Positions 49,576 to 62,948 of a stretch of DNA of 64,000 bases are shown here, piece by piece. Below the pieces are notes generated by a model. It was not told the DNA's origin. It did not search any database and worked only from the letters and a program-made list of their open reading frames with translations. The translations under genes and the position numbers were made by a program. Position 1 is the stretch's first letter; every line of letters starts with the position of its first letter. Source of the stretch: Haliovirga abyssi (GTDB lineage: Bacteria > Fusobacteriota > Fusobacteriia > Fusobacteriales > Haliovirgaceae); the NCBI RefSeq assembly GCF_030295325.1, contig NZ_AP027059.1, positions 2,104,637 to 2,168,636 of the forward strand. The letters are read 5' to 3'.

Positions 49576-49725
49576 TTATTTTGTTTCTTTGTGAACTGTT
49601 GTTGTTTTACAAAATTTACAATACTTTTTCAACTCAAGTCTCCCAGTTGTATTCTTTTTATTTTTTTCTGTACTATAGTTTCTTCTTTTACACTCAGTAC
49701 ATTCTAATTGTATATTTACTCTCAC
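49576..49725 (-). CDS. rpmG: Ribosomal protein L33
   Basis: A 49-residue frame starting with GTG at 49725 (GGAGGTGT upstream) reads [18 protein letters not shown], with CxxC pairs ECTEC and YCKFC, and ends VHKETK. These are L33 of the four-Cys, zinc-binding type. Short and GTG-started, so easily missed. First gene of the rpmG-trnW-secE-nusG unit. Confidence 0.95.
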   Translation of the reverse strand: MRVNIQLECTECKRRNYSTEKNKKNTTGRLELKKYCKFCKTTTVHKETK

Positions 49726-49758
49726 TTATGACACCTCCATAATATAAATCGGAACTAA

Positions 49759-49787
49759 ATTTTATCATATTTTTTTTTAAAAGTCAA
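49759..49787 (-). promoter_or_regulatory. Promoter of rpmG-trnW-secE-nusG
   Basis: Minus strand TTGACT, 17-nt spacer, TAAAAT, about 35 nt before the rpmG start and abutting the rRNA terminator. Confidence 0.8.
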
Positions 49788-49790
49788 TAA

Positions 49791-49835
49791 TATATTTTAA
49801 GGTAATAAAAAAATCACCTTAAAATATATTATAAA
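49791..49835 (-). terminator. Terminator of the rRNA operon
   Basis: TTTTAAGGTGAT / TTACCTTAAAA stem with a T-rich loop, about 75 nt after 5S rRNA. Confidence 0.8.
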
Positions 49836-49907
49836 AAAAAGGGGGGTAGTCTATTTAAATTACTTCATAGCTATCTGCTAATAACAAACACCTAAAAAAT
49901 AAATTAA

Positions 49908-50028
49908 AGCTTGGCAGGGACCTATCCTCCCAGACCGCTACCAGTCAAGTACTTTCGGCGCATAAAGGCTTAACTACCAGGTTCGAAATGTAAACTGGGT
50001 GTACCCCTTTAGCTATACCCACCAAGCT
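49908..50028 (-). rRNA. rrf: 5S ribosomal RNA
   Basis: About 121 nt. Ends AGCTTGG and CCAAGCT pair; CGAACC(T)GGTAGTTAAGCC and the TGCGCCGAAAGTA loop-E region are present on the minus strand. Last gene of the rRNA operon. Confidence 0.96.
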
Positions 50029-50045
50029 AAATAATAATTGGTTTA

Positions 50046-50092
50046 TGAACGTTTAAAAATAAAGTTACCTTACTCTTTAAACAATTCTTTAA
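50046..50092. repeat. Short Family A-type hairpin in the 23S-5S spacer
   Basis: GAACGTTTAAAAATAAAGTTA faces CTTTAAACAATTCTTTA. The end GAACGTTTAAAAA equals the Family A start. Confidence 0.55.
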
Positions 50093-50165
50093 TATTCTTT
50101 TTTTAAAAAGAGATTCAAAATTGTATAGTAATATTACAAGCAGTTTTAATCAAAGAAACTATTTA

Positions 50166-53104
<2,939 letters not shown>

Positions 53105-53208
53105 TTATTTTTCTTCTTTTCTTCTGCTTATTATTACTACTATACAATTCCCAATGTCCTTTTATTTCTAAAAGACTTGCTTAATAGAGAGAAGCTATTA
53201 TACTCCTT

Positions 53209-54730
<1,522 letters not shown>

Positions 54731-54824
54731 TATTTTTTTACACCTTTTTGTCTTTTTCTTGGTTTGCTTTACTTCTCTCTATTAAGTTTTCAATGTCCTT
54801 TGCCCTCTCTCGAGGACGAGATTA

Positions 54825-54853
54825 ATATTACCACACTTATCTCATTTTGTCAA
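54825..54853 (-). promoter_or_regulatory. rRNA operon promoter
   Basis: Minus strand consensus TTGACA, 17-nt spacer, TAATAT, about 95 nt before mature 16S, with an A/T-rich tract upstream. Confidence 0.92.
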
Positions 54854-55088
54854 ATACTTTTTTTGCATTTTTTTATATTTTTACATAACATCCTTTGAAA
54901 CCTTTTAAAATCAACGGATTATTCAACTTTATTTTTTCGATATATTTGATTTCTTCAATAAATATATTTTATTTTTTATTAAAATAAATATGCTTTTTTT
55001 ACTTTTTTATCCCAAACACTACTTTTACACTTAAAAAATAAAAATAATAAAAACATTATAAACATTAATACTTTTTTATTTTTTTATA

Positions 55089-55123
55089 CAAAAGTCTTCT
55101 ATACACTAATGTATAGAAGACCT
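55089..55123 (-). terminator. Terminator of metE
   Basis: GTCTTCTATACAT / GTGTATAGAAGAC stem with a following TTTTGTAT tract, directly after the stop at 55128. Confidence 0.92.
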
Positions 55124-55127
55124 AAAA

Positions 55128-57404
55128 TCAAATCTCTTTTCTAATTTCTTTTACAGATGCAACCATATTTTTTAGACTTTTTATAGCTTCTGATTCTGCT
55201 CTAGTTTTTAGTCCACAATCTGGATTTATCCACAATTTGTTAAGATCATTCTTTTCTATAATCTTTTTTATAACAATCTTAAATTCATCTATCCCAGGTA
55301 CTCTTGGAGAATGAATGTCATATACGCCAGGCCCTATCTCTTTATCATAATTATTTTCTGCCAACACATCTAACATTGATAAATCAGATTTTGCAGCTTC
55401 TATAGTAATTACATCTGCATCCATAGATTTTATTTCAGATATTATATCTTCAAATTCACTATAACACATATGCGTATGAATTTGCGTTTTTAAATCAACT
55501 TTAAAATTAGTAACTTTGAAAGCTTTTATAGCCCAATCTAAATATTTTTCTTTCCAATCCTTCTTTCTAATTGGTAATTTTTCTCTTAGTGCAGCTTCAT
55601 CTATTTGAATGATTTTTATGCCTGCTCTTTCTAAGTCTAAAACCTCTTCTTGGATAGCTAATCCTATTTGATACGCTATCTCTTCTAATGGTAAATCCTC
55701 TCTTGGAAACGACCAATTTAATATTGTTATAGGACCAGTAAGCATTCCTTTCAAAGGTTTTTTAGTTAAACTTTGAGCATAGCTTATCCAATCTACTGTA
55801 AACGCTTTTTTCCTTTTTATATCCCCAAAAATTATTGGTGGTTTTACCCCTCTTGTTCCATACGACTGAACCCATCCATTTTCCGTTATTAAAAAACCTT
55901 CTAAATATTCTCCAAAATACTCAACCATATCAGTTCTCTCAAATTCTCCATGAACCAATACATCTAAATCAATTTCTTCTTGTATTTGTATTACATTTTT
56001 GATTTTTTCTTTTATATACATTTCATATTCTTTGGAATTTATATCACCATTTTTATATTTTCTTCTAATTTTTCTAATTTCAACAGTTTGAGGAAAAGAA
56101 CCTATTGTTGTAGTTGGTAATTTCGGTAAATTCAACACCTCTTTTTGTTTTATAATCCTCTCTTCAAATTTTTCTTTTCTATTAAAATCTTCTTCTTTTA
56201 GAACTTTAACCTCATTTCTAACATCTTCAAATTGAAATTCAGCCAATTCTTTCTTATCTTTTATTATTCCTTGATTTTGGATAAATTTTGAATTCTCTTT
56301 ATAATTTTCGTCACAAAACAGTTCTTTTAACTCTTCTAATTCTTTTAATTTTTCTTCTGCAAAAGCTAAATATCTTTTATACTTTTTAGCTAACTTAGTT
56401 TCACTTTTTAACGTATATGGCACATGCAATAAAGAACACGATGTGTTAATTACCAAAGTATATTTTTTTATCTTATTCAATATATCTATGCTTTTTTTAT
56501 AATCATTCTTCCAAATATTTTTTCCATTTACTAAACCAACAAACAAAGTTTTATTTTCTGAAAATCCATATTTATCAATTAATTCTAAATTTTTTTCTCC
56601 CTCTACAAAATCTAATCCAATTCCATAAAAATTTAAATCCAACAACTCTCTATATATATCTCTTACATCTCCAAAATAGGTTTGCAATATTATTTTAAGT
56701 TTTGACTCATCTTTCAAAATTTCATTATAAATAAGTTTAAAATTCTTAATATCTTCTTCTGTTAAATCTGTAACTAATATAGGTTCTTCTATTTGTAGAT
56801 ACTCAACTCCTAATTCATTTAATTTATCTATAACTTCAATATAAGCAGATGTTAACATCTGTACATACTCATCATAACTTTCCTCTGAACTAATTTTAGA
56901 TAACTTCAAAAACGTTAATGGGCCAATCAGAACCGGTTTTGTATCCACTCCTATCTTTTTAGCCTCTAAATATTCATAAAAGATCTTATTTCCATTTAAC
57001 TTAATTTCCATATCTTTTTTCAATTCAGGAACCAAATAATGATAATTTGTATTAAACCACTTTTTCATAGCTAACGCTTTTACATCTTTGTTTCCACTTT
57101 GATATCCTTTAGCCATAGCAAAATATGTGTCTAATTCATTCAATCCTAGCTCTTTATATTGTGTAGGTATCGCATTAATCAATATCATCGTATCTAACAT
57201 AGTATCATAATATGAAAAATCATTTGATGATATAAATTCTATTCCATTGTTTTTTTGAATTTTCCAATGTCTTTCTTTTAATTTTTTTGCTTTTAATTCT
57301 AACTCATTTTGACTAATTTCATTTTTCAAATAGCTCTCTACCAATTTTTTTAGTTCTCTTTTTTCTCCTATTCTAGGAAATCCTATTGTCGAAATTTTAA
57401 CCAT
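55128..57404 (-). CDS. metE: Cobalamin-independent methionine synthase
   Basis: The 758-residue enzyme transfers methyl from 5-methyl-THF-triglutamate to homocysteine without B12. N-terminal domain ISTIGFPRIGEKRELKK; C-terminal catalytic domain with TTTIGSFPQT, the zinc ligands in IHTHMCYSEFED and NPDCGLKTR, and PGVYDIHSPRVP. Length is standard. The leader carries a cobalamin riboswitch, so it is expected to be off when B12 is available. GGAGGAG precedes the ATG, which overlaps the stop of a 30-codon ORF. Confidence 0.98.
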   Translation of the reverse strand: MVKISTIGFPRIGEKRELKKLVESYLKNEISQNELELKAKKLKERHWKIQKNNGIEFISSNDFSYYDTMLDTMILINAIPTQYKELGLNELDTYFAMAKGYQSGNKDVKALAMKKWFNTNYHYLVPELKKDMEIKLNGNKIFYEYLEAKKIGVDTKPVLIGPLTFLKLSKISSEESYDEYVQMLTSAYIEVIDKLNELGVEYLQIEEPILVTDLTEEDIKNFKLIYNEILKDESKLKIILQTYFGDVRDIYRELLDLNFYGIGLDFVEGEKNLELIDKYGFSENKTLFVGLVNGKNIWKNDYKKSIDILNKIKKYTLVINTSCSLLHVPYTLKSETKLAKKYKRYLAFAEEKLKELEELKELFCDENYKENSKFIQNQGIIKDKKELAEFQFEDVRNEVKVLKEEDFNRKEKFEERIIKQKEVLNLPKLPTTTIGSFPQTVEIRKIRRKYKNGDINSKEYEMYIKEKIKNVIQIQEEIDLDVLVHGEFERTDMVEYFGEYLEGFLITENGWVQSYGTRGVKPPIIFGDIKRKKAFTVDWISYAQSLTKKPLKGMLTGPITILNWSFPREDLPLEEIAYQIGLAIQEEVLDLERAGIKIIQIDEAALREKLPIRKKDWKEKYLDWAIKAFKVTNFKVDLKTQIHTHMCYSEFEDIISEIKSMDADVITIEAAKSDLSMLDVLAENNYDKEIGPGVYDIHSPRVPGIDEFKIVIKKIIEKNDLNKLWINPDCGLKTRAESEAIKSLKNMVASVKEIRKEI

Positions 57405-57496
57405 TATTTCTCCTCCGTTTTTATTATTTTTTTACTTTTCATTACACTTATAAAAATAATAAAACAGAGGGAAAACAAAAACTTTTCACACCTCAT
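57404..57496 (-). CDS. Possible 30-residue leader ORF ahead of metE
   Basis: ATG at 57494-57496 has AAGGTGG six nt upstream. The frame encodes MRCEKFLFSLCFIIFISVMK, then a Lys-rich end, and stops in TAATG, where the metE ATG begins. It lies between the riboswitch and metE, and spans the candidate terminator. It may couple translation to metE or be chance; no homologue is known to me. Confidence 0.4.
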   Translation of the reverse strand: MRCEKFLFSLCFIIFISVMKSKKIIKTEEK

Positions 57497-57514
57497 AATA
57501 TACCACCTTCCCTC
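57455..57514 (-). terminator. Candidate riboswitch-controlled terminator
   Basis: GAGGGAA and TTCCCTC arms (57508-57514 and 57467-57473) enclose a 34-nt loop and are followed on the minus strand by TGTTTTATTATTTTT. It could be the expression platform of the B12 switch. Confidence 0.5.
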
Positions 57515-57585
57515 CGAAGTTTTAAGAAATCTAAAAAGCAAATCCTATTTTTATGTTTTTTAGTTCTTAAAATAGAATTACTTTT

Positions 57586-57752
57586 TATAAATTAGGTAAG
57601 TCTCCTGACTTCGCATCATTCTCCCTTTCACCTTCCCAGATATTATATTTATCCAGTGGTATTTAAAAGTTCGTCCACGTCACAGTAGCGGGGGCTGCTC
57701 TAGATTTTCGCTAGATTCCTTGTTATGCTTTTTACAGCACCTAATTTATATT
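57586..57752 (-). promoter_or_regulatory. Cobalamin (B12) riboswitch
   Basis: Minus strand shows the closing stem ATAAATTAGGT / ACCTAATTTAT, AGCAGCCCCCGCTACTGTGA, CCACTGG, GGGAAGG and the B12 box AAGTCAGGAGACTTACC in the right order. It lies about 90 nt before the leader ORF and 180 nt before metE. Confidence 0.95.
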
Positions 57753-57756
57753 TTGC

Positions 57757-57785
57757 ATTATATCAGAATTAGTTGATTAAGACAA
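57757..57785 (-). promoter_or_regulatory. metE promoter
   Basis: Minus strand TTGTCT, 17-nt spacer, TATAAT, just upstream of the riboswitch. Confidence 0.83.
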
Positions 57786-57843
57786 TAGTCTAATGTAAGA
57801 ATATTTTAAAAGTTTAAAAATCTTTAGAGAACATTTAAATTAC

Positions 57844-57872
57844 AAAAGGAGCGTTATAAATAACGCCCCTTT
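57844..57872 (-). terminator. Terminator of eno
   Basis: AAAGGGGCGTTAT / ATAACGCTCCTTT stem with T-rich tail, about 35 nt after the stop. Confidence 0.88.
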
Positions 57873-57906
57873 CGCATAACACCTTATATTCGTTTATTAA
57901 TATTGA

Positions 57907-59214
<1,308 letters not shown>

Positions 59215-59392
59215 CTATTTTTTTAGTCTTCTTAGAAATTACGAAGACTTATGTTATTGCTATTTTTCTATTTAGAAATAACTTAAAAACAATTAATCAA
59301 TTTAATAATAGAATATTAAACATCTTAAATATTTTTATAATTAAATTTGAGAAATTATTCCTTAAGCATTCTTTCATGTTCTGAGCAATTCA

Positions 59393-59421
59393 ATTTTAAC
59401 ACATTTTAATATCTATGTAAA
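59393..59421 (-). promoter_or_regulatory. Promoter of eno
   Basis: Minus strand TTTACA, 17-nt spacer, TAAAAT. This gives a leader of about 190 nt. Confidence 0.65.
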
Positions 59422-59465
59422 GTAATTTTTTTCTCAATCTTTTTCAATTTTTCCTCTATTGTAAT

Positions 59466-59605
59466 AAAAAAATAAGCTACGCTTTATCTAGTAAAATATA
59501 AATATTTTTCTAAATTTTCAGCTCCTAAAAAATTTTGCTTTGAAAAATCAGATATTTCAAAAACAGCGCAGCTTGTTTTCTGAATTAATTTATATTTTCC
59601 TAGCA
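59466..59605. repeat. Family B palindromic repeat, intact copy
   Basis: AATAAGCTACGCTTT at the left faces AACAGCGCAGCTTGTT at the right; the inside reads TAAATATTTTTCTAAATTTT, then AAAAAATTTTGCTTTGAAAAAT. The same order of blocks flanks the IS at 28288-28312 and 29789-29921. Confidence 0.85.
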
Positions 59606-59612
59606 AATTAAA

Positions 59613-59642
59613 AAGAAAGCCTACTTTTCAGCAAACTTTCTT
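59613..59642 (-). terminator. Terminator of the DUF4912 gene
   Basis: AAGAAAGTTTGCTG / AGTAGGCTTTCTT imperfect stem followed by a T run; about 35 nt after the stop. Confidence 0.75.
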
Positions 59643-59674
59643 AATTTTTTCATTTTATCATTATCTTTTAACTA

Positions 59675-60949
59675 TTATACTTCGTTATCTACTTTTTTCT
59701 TAGTTCTATCAACCACAGGTGTAGCTCTTCTAACTTCATCTCCATCTGCAGATACTGCAACTACAGGTAATTCATAATGCCCAATCGGCAAAGCATATCT
59801 ACAACTAAATGTCCCGTCTGAATTTAATTTCACTTCTCTTCCCATAACCGTTAATTTAGCATCTGGTTCTGTTGCTCCATATAAGATTAGTTCTGTACCA
59901 ACTTTTAGCCAAAAATCTTTATTTTTTCCATTATCTTTTTCAATATTTCCTTTTGTTGCTTCTCCTTGTGAAATACTTAAGCTTCCAGCCGATAAACTTC
60001 CCACTGATAAACTTCCTGCGCTAATACTTCCTGCTGTTATTGATCCCATTGCATTTTCTAAATGAGCAATCAATTTCTCTCTTCTTACTCCTTTTTCTAA
60101 AAATAATTTTTTTAATAAAAGGGCAACCATTTGCTCAGAAGAACCAAGAACTGCTCCAGAAGCTCCCATTCCACCTATCCATTCTCCATTTACAATTCTT
60201 CCTGCTGCTGATTTATCTAATATTTTTTTGAAATATTCTTCTACTATCATCCACTCTTCATCTACAACATTAGATATTTGATTACTTGGAGTTCCTACAC
60301 TATTCGATCTTGATAATGTTATAAATTCATTATTAGAAGTTTTTAATCCTATATCTGCAATATAGGTAGCTTTTGGATTTAATCCTCCTATAAACCATTC
60401 TCTTACACCATCTGGCAACTCTACATCAAAATAATTATTTGCATTTGTTCCATCAAATTCTTTTAAAGTCACATCATACATTCTAATTGTAGGTTTTGAT
60501 GCCTTTATATTCTCTTCTCCATATTGTTGTTTTGTTTTGTCAAAAACTTCTTGACTTATTTCCCAATACGCATATGCCCATTGAGGATTTTTTGGCATTA
60601 ATACTATTTTATTATCTCCATACCCTTCTGGCAACGGATCTCCATCAAAAAATACTGATCTTAGTCCCTCTTCTTTTTTTGTTTGTATATTTTCACCTGT
60701 TGTTCTATTTGCTAAAGAAACATCCAAACTAGATGGCAATACTTTGTCTGATGATCCTCCACCTACCATTGGTGTTCCTAAATCTAAAATTTCAGCTTCT
60801 ATTTGTGTTTTACCTTCATCTAAAATAATAGAAGATAGAGCACTAAAAAGTTCCTCTTTTGTCATTTCAGTTCTACCTTTTACTTGATATTCCCTTGCTA
60901 ATTCATATAACTCTTCTTTTGTTAAGTTTTTTAAATTTTCAATTTTCAT
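59675..60949 (-). CDS. DUF4912 protein with Rho_N-like start and serine-rich pentapeptide tract
   Basis: 424 residues. The start KIENLKNLTKEELYELAREY resembles the Rho N-terminal SAP-like helices (about 1-45). The centre holds a DUF4912 domain (about 95-230, NPQWAYAYWEIS and the REWFIGGLNP segment). At about 300-325 five-residue units S-(I/L)-(S/T)-(A/V)-G repeat five times, a probable surface or linker. A C-terminal beta domain carries YGATEPDAKLTVMGREV. Function unknown. ATG at 60949 follows GGGAGGAAC; an 11-codon longer frame is rejected. Confidence 0.85.
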   Translation of the reverse strand: MKIENLKNLTKEELYELAREYQVKGRTEMTKEELFSALSSIILDEGKTQIEAEILDLGTPMVGGGSSDKVLPSSLDVSLANRTTGENIQTKKEEGLRSVFFDGDPLPEGYGDNKIVLMPKNPQWAYAYWEISQEVFDKTKQQYGEENIKASKPTIRMYDVTLKEFDGTNANNYFDVELPDGVREWFIGGLNPKATYIADIGLKTSNNEFITLSRSNSVGTPSNQISNVVDEEWMIVEEYFKKILDKSAAGRIVNGEWIGGMGASGAVLGSSEQMVALLLKKLFLEKGVRREKLIAHLENAMGSITAGSISAGSLSVGSLSAGSLSISQGEATKGNIEKDNGKNKDFWLKVGTELILYGATEPDAKLTVMGREVKLNSDGTFSCRYALPIGHYELPVVAVSADGDEVRRATPVVDRTKKKVDNEV

Positions 60950-61006
60950 AATTGTTCCTCCCATTCTAAATTTTAGGATCACAAATTGTCCTAAAAAAGC
61001 ATCTAT

Positions 61007-61035
61007 ATTTTACTATATTTAAATATTATTGTCAA
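61007..61035 (-). promoter_or_regulatory. Promoter of the DUF4912 gene
   Basis: Minus strand TTGACA, 17-nt spacer, TAAAAT, about 55 nt before the start. Confidence 0.82.
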
Positions 61036-61069
61036 ATAACTTAAAAATATATTTTTACCTAATATAATA

Positions 61070-61103
61070 ACTGCCACGAACTATAAATTCATGGCAGTTT
61101 TTT
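61070..61103 (-). terminator. Terminator of hydE
   Basis: ACTGCCATGAA / TTCGTGGCAGT stem about 10 nt after the hydE stop, T-rich downstream. Confidence 0.88.
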
Positions 61104-61113
61104 ATATTTTTAT

Positions 61114-62190
61114 TTACATTTTTTTCTTATTTTTATAATGCAGCGAGTCTCCCCATTCTCCGTATCCTATTTTATCTCCTACTCCTTTTATTCTGTTTTC
61201 CAAACAAGCTTTACATTCAACAGCGTTATCATCAATACAAGGTTTGTTATCATAAAGTTGATAATCTTTTCTATAATTTTTATGCGTTATCACTGGCATT
61301 ATAATATTTGCTCCTGCTTTTAATCCAGCTTCTCTTCCAACGGGATTTAAAGCTTGTAGTGCTGTTGTAGCCGCTATATTTATATCTTTCAAATAAATTC
61401 TTGTTAAAGCTATCATTTTTAATCCTAATTCAAATCTCTTTTTCTTTATCTCTTTTGAATTTTGAGCTATTTCTCCTATTGGCGTTTTTTCACTAACAAT
61501 ATATGGGCCCATTCCTATCATATCTATGTCCATATCTTTAAAAAACAGTATGTCATCCACTAAATCTTCTTCTGTTTGTTCTGGAAGACCTATCATTACT
61601 CCTGTACCTACTTGATACCCTATTTTTTTTAAATCTTTCAAACAGTTTATTCTAGTTTCAAATTTATGATCTGCAGGATGTAATTTATTATACAGCTCTT
61701 TATTAGATGTTTCTATCCTCAATAAATAACGATGTGCCCCTGCATTATACCATTTTTCATACGTTTCAAATGTTTGTTCTCCTAAAGATAAAGTAATTCC
61801 TAGCTCTCCATTACTTAATTTCTTAATTTTTTCTATCAAACCAGTTACAAATTCAATATATTCTTCATCTTGTCTTTCACCCGATTGCAAAACAAGAGAG
61901 CCATAACTGTTTTCATATGACCATTTAGCACTTTCCAAAATCTCTTCTTCACTCATAGTAAATCTGTGGACATCGCTATTACTTTTTCTTATCCCGCAGT
62001 AATTACAATTTTTTTGACAAATATTACTAAACTCTATAATCCCTCTATAATAAACTTTATCTCCTACATTATCTAATTTTATTTTATATGCTTTTTTATA
62101 TAATTCTTTTAATTTTTCTTCATTTTCTTCTTTCATAAAAGATAATATTTCATTTCTCCCAAGCTCTTTTTCATTTGATACACTACTCAT
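61114..62190 (-). CDS. hydE: [FeFe]-hydrogenase maturase HydE (radical SAM)
   Basis: This 358-residue enzyme helps build the diiron part of the H-cluster. The radical SAM motif ICQKNCNYCGIR (Cys near 60-67), the LQSGERQDEEY and LSLGEQTFETYEKWYNAGAHRYLLR (in part) segments, GTGVMIGLPEQTEEDL and IMPVITHKNYRKDYQLY fit HydE rather than BioB or ThiH. ATG at 62190 with AAGGTGG is preferred over the GTG 9 nt earlier. HydF and HydG must lie elsewhere. A small ferredoxin gene precedes it. Confidence 0.93.
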   Translation of the reverse strand: MSSVSNEKELGRNEILSFMKEENEEKLKELYKKAYKIKLDNVGDKVYYRGIIEFSNICQKNCNYCGIRKSNSDVHRFTMSEEEILESAKWSYENSYGSLVLQSGERQDEEYIEFVTGLIEKIKKLSNGELGITLSLGEQTFETYEKWYNAGAHRYLLRIETSNKELYNKLHPADHKFETRINCLKDLKKIGYQVGTGVMIGLPEQTEEDLVDDILFFKDMDIDMIGMGPYIVSEKTPIGEIAQNSKEIKKKRFELGLKMIALTRIYLKDINIAATTALQALNPVGREAGLKAGANIIMPVITHKNYRKDYQLYDNKPCIDDNAVECKACLENRIKGVGDKIGYGEWGDSLHYKNKKKM

Positions 62191-62354
62191 TTTTACCACC
62201 TTGCCTTTTTTTATTTTATTTCCATCTATATATTTTGAATCGCCAAATAATATTCGCAGGAATTACAATTCAAATATACATACGATTTCAACAATAAAAT
62301 TATAACATATTTTTTTATTATTTTGAACTATTTTTTATAAAAAAAGTAAACAAT

Positions 62355-62606
62355 TTAGTGAGTGCCGCAACTGCAACTAGAGCCAGAAAAAGCTTTCATT
62401 ATGCTTTCATCAGTTCCATCAAAATAATTTATAACTTTTTCAGTACAAATATCACTACATTTTGTACATCCTACAGGACATTTTTCAGAATTAATTAAAT
62501 TTATTTGATTATTTTCATTCACTAAAAGTCCTAAAGGACAAACTACCACACACGCCATACATTTTGTACATTTTCCACTAATTATAGGATACCAATTTTT
62601 TGCCAT
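62355..62606 (-). CDS. Small 2[4Fe-4S] ferredoxin-like protein
   Basis: 83 residues. Two cluster motifs: CTKCMACVVVCP (about 13-24) and CPVGCTKCSDIC (about 43-54), the second with a CxxxC spacing at its start. A C-terminal CSCGTH tail adds two more Cys and one His, which could bind another metal. It starts at the ATG at 62606 after GGAGGG. It lies 165 bp upstream of hydE and could supply electrons to it or serve hydrogenase; this is inference. Confidence 0.88.
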   Translation of the reverse strand: MAKNWYPIISGKCTKCMACVVVCPLGLLVNENNQINLINSEKCPVGCTKCSDICTEKVINYFDGTDESIMKAFSGSSCSCGTH

Positions 62607-62757
62607 TTTTCCCTCCAAATTTTATTTTTTTATTTCCTAAAGTTTTTTTATCTTATATCGATAAATATAATATCCAAAGATATATCTCCCCGATGTATCT
62701 TAAAGAATGTTAAAAATTACAGAAATAGTATTTTTAACATTCAAATCCATGATATTT

Positions 62758-62791
62758 AGAAGAATAGGGCTTTTACCAGCTCTATTCTTCT
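62758..62791. terminator. Hairpin downstream of the HemZ-like gene
   Basis: AGAAGAATAG / CTATTCTTCT stem with a 14-nt loop. It may end the HemZ transcript or form part of the ferredoxin leader. Confidence 0.55.
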
Positions 62792-62819
62792 ATAAAAACA
62801 TCCCGTTTCGGATGATTTA

Positions 62820-62920
62820 AAGAACGTTTAAAAAATAAGTTTCTTGTATTTTGTTATAAAAACGCTTTAATCGTTGCGTATTTTATAATAAAATGATAAG
62901 GTTGTTTTTAAATCGTTCCT
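62820..62920. repeat. Family A palindromic repeat, copy 6
   Basis: Starts AAGAACGTTTAAAAAATAAG and ends TTGTTTTTAAATCGTTCCT; core ATAAAAACGC / GCGTATTTTATAATAAAAT. Confidence 0.88.
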
Positions 62921-62948
62921 AAGAAAGAGCTTAGTGTAGCTCTTTCTT
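62921..62948 (-). terminator. Hairpin overlapping the HemZ-like stop codon
   Basis: AAGAAAGAGC-TACACTAA-GCTCTTTCTT: a perfect 10-bp stem whose loop holds the TAA stop. Little T run follows, so it may be a 3'-end stabiliser. Confidence 0.6.

Larger units (their letters stand above)
54731..55127. other. Gap between metE and the rRNA operon
   Basis: No gene. It holds the 16S leader, the rRNA promoter (54825-54853), an AT-rich upstream tract that could act as an UP element, and the metE terminator (55089-55123). Confidence 0.75.
62607..62930. other. Gap with three hairpins and a Family A repeat
   Basis: No gene. AATGTTAAAAATTAC / GTATTTTTAACATT hairpin at about 62706-62742, a stem-loop at 62758-62791 and Family A copy 6 (62820-62920). 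Confidence 0.7.
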
